A stretch of 38,231 nt of DNA, from NCBI GenBank assembly GCA_016200045.1, contig JACQFN010000012.1:1-38231 (forward strand), written 5' to 3'. Position 1 is the stretch's first letter. Each line of letters begins with the position of its first letter. Shown here piece after piece: positions 25,202-32,655 of this stretch. The notes beneath the pieces were generated by a model, which made no database searches, had not been told where the DNA came from, and worked only from the letters and a program-made list of their open reading frames with translations. The position numbers and the translations under genes were made by a program. The stretch comes from Nitrososphaerota archaeon (lineage in GTDB: Archaea; Thermoproteota; Nitrososphaeria; Nitrososphaerales; Gagatemarchaeaceae).

Positions 25202-26437
25202 TTACCTTAGGAATCCGAGGAGGTGTTTCCCCTTCGAAGCGAAAGCGGCGGCCAGGAACATCCCGGCGCTCCACGACTGTCCGTACTGCCCGAGGGCCTC
25301 CCCCGTCTTGCCATGGATCCATTCGTTGAACCCCGTCGTCTCGCCGGGACGGAAGACCGCGTTCCCTTTCGAGAGGCTCTCGAGCTCCCTGTCGGCGCCC
25401 TCGACCCCCATCAGGTACAGGGCCGCGACGTGGGCACCCCCGACGAAAGGCCAGACCCCTCCGTTGTGATAGGAATACGGACCGCTCTGGTGCTGCGGAG
25501 GCAGGACAGAGTCGAACGTCCTGTCGAAACCTGCCCCTTCCGACCGGTAGGGTGGGTCCAAGACCCTGCTTGGATACGGCCGGGTGAGCCCCTTGGACCT
25601 GGCGGACGCGAGGATCGCAAGAGACGTCTTCGCCTCGCTCAGCCCGGAGAGGACACACAGGACGTTGGAAAAGGTGTCGAACCTCGTGTCCATTCGGTAG
25701 AACGAAACGTAGTGCAGGTAGTGCCTCGCGTGGAACCCGGTCAGGCGCCCGTCCTTCAGCGTCAGGGCCAGCCTGGGCCAGTAACCACGGAGCCTGTCCG
25801 GGCTCAGGTCGTCCGGGAGGAACACGTCGTTGAACCGCTGGAGTAGCGAGCCGAAGTCCAGCCTGTAGGGGGATTCCATCCTCCCGCCGGACTCGGAAAG
25901 GAGCCAGTCGATGCATCTTGTCGCGATAAGGAACAGGGTGTTGTTGTAGAGCGTCTTCCCCGTCCTCTGGATGGCCGCGTCCATCCAGTCCGCCCCTTGA
26001 GGCGAGTCTATCAGCCACGTGTTGTTGGCGTCCTGGTGCCTCAGCCACCTGTACGTCTTCCCTGCCACGTCGAGAGGCTTTCGGAGCAGCGACCTGTCGC
26101 GGGTCGCGCTGAAGAGGCTGGCCAAGCCTATCACGTACCAGGACGACGAGTCAGTCGACCCCGAATAGCCGTACTCCGGGGCGTCGGCGGACAGGTCGTA
26201 GAAGTTCGCTATCTGGCCGAGAGGGGAGGCAGTCTTCGCGAAAGTCAGGACGTTCCTCTTGGCGCACTCCAGGAGGGGGTCGTCAGCAAGCAGGTTCGCC
26301 CCGAGAAACGAAATGAAGGAATCCCTCGCCCAGACCTGGTTGTAATAGGCGGAAGAGGCCTTCAGCCCTTCGTCGACGCAGTTCCTGCGAAGGAGGGCGA
26401 CTGCCCGGTCGAATGTGACGGGACCGGTTCGGACCAC
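25202..26437 (-). CDS. Six-hairpin glycosidase (amylo-1,6-glucosidase-like)
   Basis: A 411-residue (alpha/alpha)6-barrel type protein. Early VWARDSFISFLGANLL, middle SSSWYVIGLASLF and ADWMDAA, and late YHNGGVWPFVGG with ETTGFNEW resemble catalytic-region blocks of glycogen-debranching amylo-alpha-1,6-glucosidases and related GH100/GH63-like enzymes. It should act on alpha-glucosides in the cytosol, since no signal peptide is seen. It lacks the N-terminal domain of full debranching enzymes, so it may be a stand-alone catalytic unit. GTG 26437 is five bases after the CoxG-like gene, consistent with cotranscription. Confidence 0.78.
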   Translation of the reverse strand: MVRTGPVTFDRAVALLRRNCVDEGLKASSAYYNQVWARDSFISFLGANLLADDPLLECAKRNVLTFAKTASPLGQIANFYDLSADAPEYGYSGSTDSSSWYVIGLASLFSATRDRSLLRKPLDVAGKTYRWLRHQDANNTWLIDSPQGADWMDAAIQRTGKTLYNNTLFLIATRCIDWLLSESGGRMESPYRLDFGSLLQRFNDVFLPDDLSPDRLRGYWPRLALTLKDGRLTGFHARHYLHYVSFYRMDTRFDTFSNVLCVLSGLSEAKTSLAILASARSKGLTRPYPSRVLDPPYRSEGAGFDRTFDSVLPPQHQSGPYSYHNGGVWPFVGGAHVAALYLMGVEGADRELESLSKGNAVFRPGETTGFNEWIHGKTGEALGQYGQSWSAGMFLAAAFASKGKHLLGFLR

Positions 26438-26442
26438 GCGGC

Positions 26443-26898
26443 TCAGCCTTGGGAGGCGGTCGACTCGATCGCCCTGGTTATCCCTTCGAATATCTCAGCG
26501 ACCTTCTTGGTCGCGAAGCCCCTGAGGAGGGTCGAGCCCAGCCCCGCCATCACCCCGGTGATTTCGGCGTCCGCGGCCCACTTCATCGTGGTCGGGGAGC
26601 TCCCGGCCAGCACAAAAGTACTCTTGATTGCAATGTTGCTCCCGCTCCCCGTAGCCTCAACCTGGAGCTCCGCCTTCGACGGTGGGTCCACCGAAGCGAT
26701 TGACATCTTGGCCTTCAGTTTGCTTGAGACGACGGCCACCCTGACCCTGATCTTCGCCTCCAGGTGGGTCTCGTCGATCACCCTGACGTCTTCCGCGTCT
26801 GGAAGGGTCTTCGCGAGGAACCCGGTGTCGGTGAGGAGCCTGAACACCTTCTCAGAGGTCGCATTGATCGAGTTGGTCCCGTCGAGATGAAGTTGCAC
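26443..26898 (-). CDS. CoxG-like SRPBCC family protein
   Basis: A 151-residue START/SRPBCC-fold protein. It shows family features: an N-terminal strand LDGTNSINATSEKVFRLL, a middle LPDAEDVRVIDETHLEAKIRV, and a glycine-rich end GVMAGLGSTLLRG. CoxG proteins are best known from CO dehydrogenase operons, where they help anchor or mature the enzyme, but many members lie elsewhere. No CO dehydrogenase genes are in this window. Here it lies 33 bases after acyl-CoA dehydrogenase and 5 before the glycosidase. GTG 26898 is the start. A hydrophobic-ligand or membrane role is only an inference. Confidence 0.8.
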   Translation of the reverse strand: MQLHLDGTNSINATSEKVFRLLTDTGFLAKTLPDAEDVRVIDETHLEAKIRVRVAVVSSKLKAKMSIASVDPPSKAELQVEATGSGSNIAIKSTFVLAGSSPTTMKWAADAEITGVMAGLGSTLLRGFATKKVAEIFEGITRAIESTASQG

Positions 26899-26931
26899 GC
26901 TGGCCGCCGGCCGACGCGCCCGCTATAAGGG

Positions 26932-28155
26932 TCACCGGTAGGCTTCGAAGTCTCTGCCGAGAACGGAAGAGGCTATCTTCAGTTCCATTATCTCGTCGGT
27001 CCCCTCGTAGATCCTTGCTACCCTCGTGTCGAGGAAGTGCTTTGCGACCGGAGACATGATCGAGTAGCCGAACCCTCCGAAGACCTGAACGGCCCTGTCC
27101 GCGGCTTCGAAGGCGCAGCGGGAGGCCATGTACTTCGCGATTGCCGAGAGCCTGTCGGACTCCCCCCGGAGGGCCATGTCGTTCGGGTTCCTCTCGTATT
27201 CGTCCTTCTTCATGGCGGCCCTGTAGACGAGCCACCTGCAGGCCTCGAGAGACGATTCGATGAAAGCGACGTGCCTCTGGATGAGCTGATGCTTCCCGAT
27301 GAGCTTCCCGTGCTGGACGCGGGACGTCGCCCTCTCTCGGACCTGGCTTAGGCAGTCCTCCATGACCCCCACGCACCCCGAGCCGATGCCTATCCTGCCG
27401 TTGAGCAGGGCGGAGTAGGCGACGGAGAACCCCTTCCCCTCGGCGCCGAGCAGGTCGGCGGAGTCCACGTGGACCTCGTCGAGAGACAGGAGCGAGGTGT
27501 CCGAAGTGAAGAGCCCTATCTTCTCCTCGAGCCTCATGTCGACCTCGAACCCCTTCTCCTTCGTGTCTACGATGAACGCGCTCGGACCCTTCCCCCCTTC
27601 CTCGGGGTAGGCGAATACTATCATGTTGGTGGCCACTGACCCGTTGGAAATGAGGTACTTCGAGCCTGTGAGGCTGAAACCGTCCCCGTCCTTCCTGTAG
27701 GTCGTCTTCAGGGAAGCCGGGTCAGACCCCGCTTCTGGCTCAGTCAGCCCGTAGGCGAGGATTACCTCCCCCCTCGCTGCGCCGGGGAGGTACCTCTCTT
27801 TGACCTCGTCGCTCCCCCAGTCCTGTATCGTGAGGCTGCCAAGACACTGGTGGACGTCGACGAAGGTGACGACCCCCAGCCCTGCCTGGCCCATCCGCTC
27901 GAGGAAAAGGGACTGCACCAGCTGGCGCGCCCCCCTTCCGCCGTATTTCTTGGAGATCGGAACCCCCATCAGGCCGTGCCTCTTCAGGACCTCGGGGACT
28001 TCCGGGTTGTACTTCCTCTCGATGTACTTCTCGAACTCCGAGGTCATGAGCTCCGTGGCCGCGGCGTCGGCGTCCTCCAGGATCTTCCGCTCGGAGTCCT
28101 CCAGTCCGACCATCGACGACACCTCTTCCACAGACCTGCTGAACTGCCCCTCCAT
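26932..28155 (-). CDS. Acyl-CoA dehydrogenase
   Basis: A 407-residue flavoprotein from the chosen start, normal for the family. It introduces a 2,3-double bond into an acyl-CoA and passes electrons to an ETF. FAD/substrate blocks LTEPEAGSDPASLKT and GSKYLISNG are present, as is the C-terminal AVQVFGGFGYS and RIYEGTDEIM; the glutamate of YEGT is the expected catalytic base in short-chain types. ATG 28155 is chosen over an in-frame upstream start at 28200, because the TATA-like GTTAAAGAG (28177-28185) would lie inside the longer version. First gene of a likely operon with CoxG-like and glycosidase genes. Confidence 0.92.
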   Translation of the reverse strand: MEGQFSRSVEEVSSMVGLEDSERKILEDADAAATELMTSEFEKYIERKYNPEVPEVLKRHGLMGVPISKKYGGRGARQLVQSLFLERMGQAGLGVVTFVDVHQCLGSLTIQDWGSDEVKERYLPGAARGEVILAYGLTEPEAGSDPASLKTTYRKDGDGFSLTGSKYLISNGSVATNMIVFAYPEEGGKGPSAFIVDTKEKGFEVDMRLEEKIGLFTSDTSLLSLDEVHVDSADLLGAEGKGFSVAYSALLNGRIGIGSGCVGVMEDCLSQVRERATSRVQHGKLIGKHQLIQRHVAFIESSLEACRWLVYRAAMKKDEYERNPNDMALRGESDRLSAIAKYMASRCAFEAADRAVQVFGGFGYSIMSPVAKHFLDTRVARIYEGTDEIMELKIASSVLGRDFEAYR

Positions 28156-28176
28156 GATTCCCTCCCCGAGGGGCGG

Positions 28177-28185
28177 CTCTTTAAC
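28177..28185 (-). promoter_or_regulatory. TATA-like box for the acyl-CoA dehydrogenase operon
   Basis: GTTAAAGAG on the minus strand, centred 26 bases before ATG 28155; sets the start of that gene. Confidence 0.55.
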
Positions 28186-28235
28186 CGTCGCGATTCGCAA
28201 GAGCTTTTTCTGGGAGCGGGGGCCCGGAAGTCCGG

Positions 28236-28445
28236 TTGAAGATCGACAAGGCGGGGGACCTGATCTACTGGACGTACTACATGATCGACTGGAAGAAGGT
28301 GGTCCAGGAGCCGTCGGACAGGAGGTGCCAGCAGTGCGGGAAGCCGATGCAGAAGGTCGAAGCGGTCACGGACGCGAAGGGGGCGTCGTACGACGGGTAC
28401 GTCTGCCACGGCGATAAGGTGCTGGTTTGGGTCAGGAGCCGCTAG
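28236..28445 (+). CDS. Small zinc-ribbon-like protein
   Basis: A 69-residue protein with C31-x2-C34 and C57-H58, a plausible four-ligand zinc site. An aromatic N-terminal segment (LIYWTYYMIDWKKV) comes before it. The family is not recognised. TTG 28236 is supported by an AT block (GCTTTTTCT, 28203-28211) about 29 bases upstream. It is divergent from acyl-CoA dehydrogenase and its 3' end overlaps the convergent MazG-like gene by 14 bases. Size and fold suggest a nucleic-acid or protein-binding accessory protein. Confidence 0.65.
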   Translation: MKIDKAGDLIYWTYYMIDWKKVVQEPSDRRCQQCGKPMQKVEAVTDAKGASYDGYVCHGDKVLVWVRSR

Positions 28446-28767
28446 CGGGCCGCTCGGCTTCGTCGCTGAAGCCCTCCCCGTACCTGTGCGGTCTGGAATA
28501 GTTCTTGGCGAGCTTCTTTTCGAAGGCGAGGTCCAGGTCCGCTGCAGGGTCTATGAGCCGGGACGCGTCGAGCACGTAGAAGATGACGTCGATGAGCTCT
28601 TCGATCGTCTCCTCTTTCGGCCTTCCCTTCTTCCACGAGTCTCCCGCCTCCCCGAGCTCTATGAAGGCGAACAGAAGCTTCTTGGGAATCTCAGACGGAG
28701 TGTTGCCGAACCCCTTTGCGGCGACCAGCTCCCCCACCTTCTTCCTCGCTTCCTCGAACGAAGGCAC
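28432..28767 (-). CDS. MazG-like nucleotide pyrophosphohydrolase
   Basis: From GTG 28767 the protein has 111 residues, the size of a single-domain MazG/all-alpha NTP pyrophosphatase. The metal-binding pattern is visible: E37-x2-E40 (FIELGEAG) and E57-x2-D60 (EELIDVIFYVLD). Such enzymes cleave (d)NTPs, often non-canonical, to NMP and pyrophosphate and act in nucleotide-pool cleaning. The frame is open to 28887, but that part overlaps the endonuclease III gene and does not resemble the family. The gene lies 23 bases downstream of endonuclease III in the same direction, which suits a joint role in genome protection. Confidence 0.75.
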   Translation of the reverse strand: MPSFEEARKKVGELVAAKGFGNTPSEIPKKLLFAFIELGEAGDSWKKGRPKEETIEELIDVIFYVLDASRLIDPAADLDLAFEKKLAKNYSRPHRYGEGFSDEAERPASGS

Positions 28768-28790
28768 GGCCCGCGACCCTGCATCCGTGT

Positions 28791-29483
28791 CTATGAACCC
28801 TTCGTCTTCGGAGAGACGACATTCCTGAAGTACGGGCAAGACCTCGAAAGGGTGCAGCTGCCGCAGCGGGGCCCGATGGGCTTGCACTTCGTCTGTCCGA
28901 ACCGGACGAACAGGTCGTTGAGGTCCAGCCAGTAGCGCCTCGGAACGGTCTTCGTCAGGACCTTTTCGGTCTCCTCAGGGGTCTTGGTGGAGGCCAATCC
29001 CAGCCTGTTGGAGATCCTGTGGACGTGGGTGTCGACCGGGATTGCGGGGGTGTTGTAGGCGTACACCAGGACGCAGTTCGCCGTCTTCCTCCCGACGGCA
29101 TGGAGTTTGAGGAGGTCTTCCATGTTGTCGGGCACTTTGCCCCCGAACTCCGCAAGGAGCTGCTTTGAGACCCTGATGATGCTCCTCGTCTTCATGTTGT
29201 AAAAGCCCGAGGGGCGGATCAGCCTCCTCACGGTCGCTGGATTCGCGTTCGCGAGTTCTTCCGGAGAACTGAACCGTGAAAACAGGCTTTCGGTCGCCCT
29301 GGTCGTGTTCTCGTCCCTTGTCCGCTGGGAAAGGATAGTCCCTATCAGGACCTTGAAGGGGTCTCCCCCCTCGGTCTTCTTCAGGTCGGCGAGGGCGGTC
29401 GCCCGCTCGTCCCCCGAACCGTAGACCATCGAACGGATCTCGGAGAGTACTTGCTGAATGCTCAGCTTGCTTCTGATGCCCAA
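28791..29483 (-). CDS. nth: Endonuclease III (DNA glycosylase/AP lyase)
   Basis: A 230-residue base-excision enzyme that removes oxidised pyrimidines and cleaves the AP site. The helix-hairpin-helix with catalytic lysine is [13 protein letters not shown], followed by the aspartate in [14 protein letters not shown]. The [4Fe-4S] motif C-x6-C-x2-C-x5-C is complete ([17 protein letters not shown]). The frame is open to 29564, but family length favours a start at TTG 29483, which overlaps the end of the epimerase gene by 22 bases and implies coupling. An in-frame CTG at 29465 is another possibility. Confidence 0.92.
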   Translation of the reverse strand: MGIRSKLSIQQVLSEIRSMVYGSGDERATALADLKKTEGGDPFKVLIGTILSQRTRDENTTRATESLFSRFSSPEELANANPATVRRLIRPSGFYNMKTRSIIRVSKQLLAEFGGKVPDNMEDLLKLHAVGRKTANCVLVYAYNTPAIPVDTHVHRISNRLGLASTKTPEETEKVLTKTVPRRYWLDLNDLFVRFGQTKCKPIGPRCGSCTLSRSCPYFRNVVSPKTKGS

Positions 29484-30394
29484 GGTTCTCTTCTGTGCCA
29501 CTGTGCGATGTCTTCGGCGGTCTTCCCGAGGTCGTACTCGGGCTTGTACCCGAGCTCTGCCCAAGACGCCTGGTCCTCGAACCGCAGGGAGGCTTTGAGT
29601 TGGGCGGATGCGTACTGCGATACCTTCGACCGGGTGAACGCCCCCTCTGTCGCCAACCTCGCGGTGGACCTCTCGGAGGTTAGAACCGCCCTAGCAACGT
29701 CCTCGGCCGTCGAGTCGAACGACTTCACGAGGTAGGTCTTGGTGTGGAGCGAGGAATTCGCAGCCGCCTTCAGCATGGCCTGTGCTATGTCCCTCGGATG
29801 GCTCCAGGACATCGGATGCGAGCGCGGAACCACGACCTTTCCGGATTCGATCATTTGGAGGATCGGCACCACGAAGGTCGGTTCCCTCGCTCCGACGGCC
29901 TTCGCTGCCCTGATTATCACGACCCTTGGCGACGGGCTCCGCCTTGCGAATTCGAGGAGGACCCTCTCAGCGCCTGCCTTTGCGCTCTGGTACTCCCCGT
30001 CAGGCTCGATGGGGGTCTCGGCCCTCACGGAGCGCGCCCCGAACCCGTAGACGTCCACCGTGCTCAGGTGCACTATCGCCTTGACCTGCATCTCCTGGGC
30101 GACTTCAAGGAGGTTCATGACCCCCTCGGTGTTGACCTTCTCGAAGTCCTCTTCTTCTCCGGGCATCGGGGAAGCCATGCTGAATATCGTATCCACTCCT
30201 TCGGCTGCCTCATGAAGCGAATGGTGGTCCAGCAGGTCGGACTCCATGACCTGGACCCCATTGGTGTCGAGAACCTTCAGATGGGCACCTTTCCTGAAGG
30301 TTCCCTTTGAAATCTCGCCCTGCTGGAAGAGATACTCGACCAGGTGCCCTCCAACAAATCCCGTTGCGCCGACAAGAAGGTTCAGGGCCCCCAC
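29462..30394 (-). CDS. NAD-dependent epimerase/dehydratase (extended SDR)
   Basis: A 310-residue extended short-chain dehydrogenase. The nucleotide-binding GATGFVGGH is at the N terminus, the active-site serine is in [10 protein letters not shown], and YQSAK supplies the Tyr-x3-Lys pair. The substrate is unclear; sugar nucleotides or hydroxysteroid-like compounds are typical. The start is placed at GTG 30394 ([12 protein letters not shown]), because the open frame upstream overlaps the preceding gene and has no family likeness. It lies 10 bases after the 100-residue unknown gene and overlaps the endonuclease III start. Confidence 0.85.
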   Translation of the reverse strand: MGALNLLVGATGFVGGHLVEYLFQQGEISKGTFRKGAHLKVLDTNGVQVMESDLLDHHSLHEAAEGVDTIFSMASPMPGEEEDFEKVNTEGVMNLLEVAQEMQVKAIVHLSTVDVYGFGARSVRAETPIEPDGEYQSAKAGAERVLLEFARRSPSPRVVIIRAAKAVGAREPTFVVPILQMIESGKVVVPRSHPMSWSHPRDIAQAMLKAAANSSLHTKTYLVKSFDSTAEDVARAVLTSERSTARLATEGAFTRSKVSQYASAQLKASLRFEDQASWAELGYKPEYDLGKTAEDIAQWHRREPWASEAS

Positions 30395-30404
30395 GACTCC
30401 TTGG

Positions 30405-30707
30405 CTAAGTCCCCATGTGCTGGTGCCGGTGTTGCTCGCCGGGTTTCGGCTCTGCGTCGAACTCCCCCCTGACCAGCCTGAGCTGCATGTCTTCCTCGAA
30501 TTTTTCGAAATCGTCGACCACAGTCGAGATGGACTTCCTCGCCGAGGGGGTGAACTGAGGAGAAAAATTCTGGCCGCCGAACCTTCCATAGGCCACCCCG
30601 CTGAACTTTACCTTCTTCCCCCCGATCTCGACGAAGCCTTTGATGAGGTTCGCCACCTCCCCTTCGCTCACAAAGTCTATCACAATCCTGTAAGCCGGAA
30701 TGGCCAA
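30405..30707 (-). CDS. Conserved-looking 100-residue unknown protein
   Basis: A 100-residue soluble protein, first in the run with epimerase, endonuclease III and MazG-like genes. It looks like a small alpha/beta fold (IVIDFVSEGEVANLIKGFVEI, then VKFSGVAYGRFGGQNF) and ends in a histidine-rich tail (EQHRHQH), which could bind metal. The family is not recognised. TTG 30707 is positioned 28 bases from the TATA-like GCCAAATAGAG at 30730-30740, giving a leaderless start. Confidence 0.65.
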   Translation of the reverse strand: MAIPAYRIVIDFVSEGEVANLIKGFVEIGGKKVKFSGVAYGRFGGQNFSPQFTPSARKSISTVVDDFEKFEEDMQLRLVRGEFDAEPKPGEQHRHQHMGT

Positions 30708-30729
30708 TCGGGCCCGTGCCCGACGGCCG

Positions 30730-30740
30730 CTCTATTTGGC
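30730..30740 (-). promoter_or_regulatory. TATA-like box for the epimerase-nth-MazG run
   Basis: GCCAAATAGAG on the minus strand, centred 28 bases before TTG 30707. It is the only clear promoter for this four-gene run. Confidence 0.5.
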
Positions 30741-30830
30741 TTAGGCGGTGAGGGCGTGAGGAATGTCTGTCTCCGGGGCCTGACACCCTTTGCCACCTTT
30801 GATTCTCAGCGTCGAAAATTGTCTCAGCAT

Positions 30831-30840
30831 CTTAAATATC
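30831..30840 (+). promoter_or_regulatory. TATA-like box for the membrane protein at 30880
   Basis: CTTAAATATC predicts a start of transcription near 30857, giving a leader of about 23 bases that contains a GAGGT ribosome-binding-site-like motif at 30862-30866. Confidence 0.5.
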
Positions 30841-30879
30841 GTGCGTCTTGGGAGAGATGAACGAGGTAACGACAGAAAA

Positions 30880-31413
30880 ATGCAACCGCCAAAGGGAAAA
30901 TGGATGCCTAGGTTCATTTGGGCTGCGGTAGTCCAGGGACTCTTCGCTGTACTCTGGACGCTCTTCTTAGTCAACCCATGGTACCAGCTGTTCGGGTCTG
31001 TGCCTCCGTCAAGGATGATAGCGCTGGGGAGTGCAGGCTCGTGGTTCACCTTCGGGTACATCCTCTACATCCTAGTCGGAGTCATCGGGGTCGCCGTTAC
31101 GGCCCTGTTCTACTACTACATCGAGGACATACAGGGGAAGGTCTATTCAGGTCTGACAAACGTTCTCGCATGGCTTCACTACGTCCTGATGAACGTGGGA
31201 GTGGCTGCGTCCACGTGGTCGCTCATGTATGCGGGCTATGTCGGAGGCAGCTACCTCGCAGTCCACGGCGTGGCCAACGGCACTGCAATAGGGTACGCCC
31301 ACGTGAACCTGTTGTCTCCTTGGGTCAATCCGATAGGCTATCTTGTGGGGATGGCCACTCTCGGGGTCGTCCTCGGTGGCCTAGGCTACATAATCAGAAG
31401 CAGGACGAAGTAG
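30880..31413 (+). CDS. Polytopic membrane protein of unknown function
   Basis: A 177-residue protein with about five hydrophobic segments (near 10-30, 45-75, 85-105, 115-130, 145-170). Two conserved-looking aromatic/His stretches are present (LAWLHYVLMNVGVAASTWSLMY and YLAVHGVANG). The histidines in helices faintly recall heme-copper oxidase subunit I helices, but the length is far too short and I do not assign it. The ATG at 30880 follows GAGGT by 13 bases. Another ATG at 30857 is out of frame. No close neighbour in the same operon is evident. Confidence 0.72.
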   Translation: MQPPKGKWMPRFIWAAVVQGLFAVLWTLFLVNPWYQLFGSVPPSRMIALGSAGSWFTFGYILYILVGVIGVAVTALFYYYIEDIQGKVYSGLTNVLAWLHYVLMNVGVAASTWSLMYAGYVGGSYLAVHGVANGTAIGYAHVNLLSPWVNPIGYLVGMATLGVVLGGLGYIIRSRTK

Positions 31414-31457
31414 GTGCCTGCTCCTGACCCCTTTTCTAAAGCACCGCTCCTAATCCT

Positions 31458-31466
31458 CAAATAAGC
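31458..31466 (+). promoter_or_regulatory. TATA-like box for the winged-helix gene
   Basis: CAAATAAGC predicts a start near 31486, exactly where a GTG opens a short frame different from that of the regulator. Confidence 0.4.
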
Positions 31467-31559
31467 TATCTCGCGGTTGAGACTCGTGAACCTACGCTTC
31501 ACGTTTCCTGGCGGCGGCAGAGCCTGCAGATAAGCGACCCGACCGAAGTCCAGGCGCTG

Positions 31560-31886
31560 GTGCAGGGCCTGGCGGACGAATATTCGCGCAAGATCCTGCT
31601 GTCGACCATCCCGACTTCGAAGTCCGTGGACGACATCAGCCGCGAGAACGACATCCCCCTCAGCACATGCTATCGGAGGGTCCACGAGCTTCTAGATTCT
31701 CAGATCATAGTCGTGGACAAGATCATCGTGACCGGCGACGGGAAGAAATACGAGCTGCTGAGGGCCGCATACAGGTCGGTGACGGTCAGCTTCGAAGACG
31801 GGATGATGAAGGTCGAGGCGGTGATAAACGAGGACGTCGCGGAGAAGCTGAGAAGGCTCTGGCTTACGATGAAGGTGACGAAGTGA
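31560..31886 (+). CDS. Winged-helix (ArsR-like) transcription regulator
   Basis: A 108-residue DNA-binding protein from the first usable start. Its winged helix runs from DEYSRKILLSTIPTSKSVDDIS to a recognition helix IPLSTCYRRVHELLDSQIIVV and a beta wing (DKIIVTGDGKKYELL). Sequence resembling the domain's first helix extends upstream in the same frame to about 31524 (SLQISDPTEVQALVQGL). However, no ATG, GTG or TTG exists in that frame before 31560. The true N terminus is thus unclear (see findings). A small three-helix membrane protein follows 62 bases downstream. Confidence 0.8.
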   Translation: MQGLADEYSRKILLSTIPTSKSVDDISRENDIPLSTCYRRVHELLDSQIIVVDKIIVTGDGKKYELLRAAYRSVTVSFEDGMMKVEAVINEDVAEKLRRLWLTMKVTK

Positions 31887-31913
31887 TTGCCACAGTTGAG
31901 AATCGAGCCCCAT

Positions 31914-31922
31914 GCTTTAATC
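31914..31922 (+). promoter_or_regulatory. TATA-like box for the small membrane protein at 31949
   Basis: GCTTTAATC is centred 31 bases before ATG 31949. Confidence 0.5.
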
Positions 31923-31948
31923 GTCCCGGGAGGGGGTGGACGGCAAGG

Positions 31949-32221
31949 ATGGATCTGATCTACCTAGACGCAGCGCAGGGGCTTATCCTGGCGTTCGGGG
32001 GCACGGTCGTTTTCTACGCAGTGAGGGCCTTCCTGAGGACCAAGAGCCGCGCGATGCTGATGCTCGGGCTTGGCTTCGCTTTCGTAACGGCGGGCGCAGT
32101 CATGGCCGGCGTCCTGTTCAACACAAATGGGGACCTGGTCGCGGCAGAAACGGCGCAGGCCGCGAGCCAGGCCGTGGGATTCCTCATCATAGTCTACTCG
32201 TTCACAGGCACGAAGGACTAG
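31949..32221 (+). CDS. Small three-helix membrane protein, DUF7521-like
   Basis: A 90-residue protein with three hydrophobic helices (about 8-26, 36-55, 68-86). A basic turn follows helix 1 (RAFLRTKSRAML), and the pattern FAFVTAGAVMAGVLF...VGFLIIVYSF resembles small archaeal membrane proteins of the DUF7521 kind, which often sit beside HTH regulators. That fits the winged-helix gene immediately upstream. It may tether or modulate the regulator at the membrane; this is inference. The open frame continues far upstream, but ATG 31949 is preferred for its TATA-like box. Confidence 0.75.
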   Translation: MDLIYLDAAQGLILAFGGTVVFYAVRAFLRTKSRAMLMLGLGFAFVTAGAVMAGVLFNTNGDLVAAETAQAASQAVGFLIIVYSFTGTKD

Positions 32222-32253
32222 CGTCCCTGCATGCAGGGAAGGGTACTGGAAAC

Positions 32254-32577
32254 CTATCTCAGCATCTCTGCCTGGATGATTTCGGAGAGCTTCTGGAAGT
32301 ACAGCCTCGTCGCGGTTGGCATGTCGGGAAGGTTGCGGTCTATCGCCTCCAGGACGTACTTCACCGCCCTCTTCGAAGTCTTGAATTCGAACTTCATCGG
32401 GAGTATCGGGTCCTGGACCACGTCGATCGAGTCGACCAAGTGTGAAGGGGCTTCCGTCTTGGCGTCGTCAGCCACCTTGTTGTACCACCCAGCCAGCACC
32501 TCTGGGTCCAGCCCGAGCTTGACGTCCTCTATCTGTTTCAGCAGGCGGTTGAGGACTAACATTTCTTCGTTTGCCAA
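32254..32577 (-). CDS. Soluble 107-residue protein of unknown function
   Basis: An acidic, helical-looking 107-residue protein with a regular leucine pattern at the N terminus (LVLNRLLKQIEDVKLGLDPEVL) and at the C terminus (ATRLYFQKLSEIIQAEML). This could mediate dimerisation. No family is recognised, and no catalytic or metal motif is seen. TTG 32577 is the longest start; ATG 32562 (MLVLNR...) is an alternative. An AT block (CGCTTAATC, about 32613-32621) is a possible promoter. Confidence 0.6.
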   Translation of the reverse strand: MANEEMLVLNRLLKQIEDVKLGLDPEVLAGWYNKVADDAKTEAPSHLVDSIDVVQDPILPMKFEFKTSKRAVKYVLEAIDRNLPDMPTATRLYFQKLSEIIQAEMLR

Positions 32578-32655
32578 CGCCCTTCGCCATGATGAGGGAG
32601 GTCAGGACTCGATTAAGCGGTGGTGTGTAAAGTAGTTGAGTTCGTGGGTTGGCCG

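Noticed and set aside
25173-26048. 291-codon open frame on the minus strand overlapping the glycosidase
   Set aside because: Same strand but another phase than the glycosidase, which has family motifs throughout; this frame is Arg/Gly/Pro-rich without motifs.
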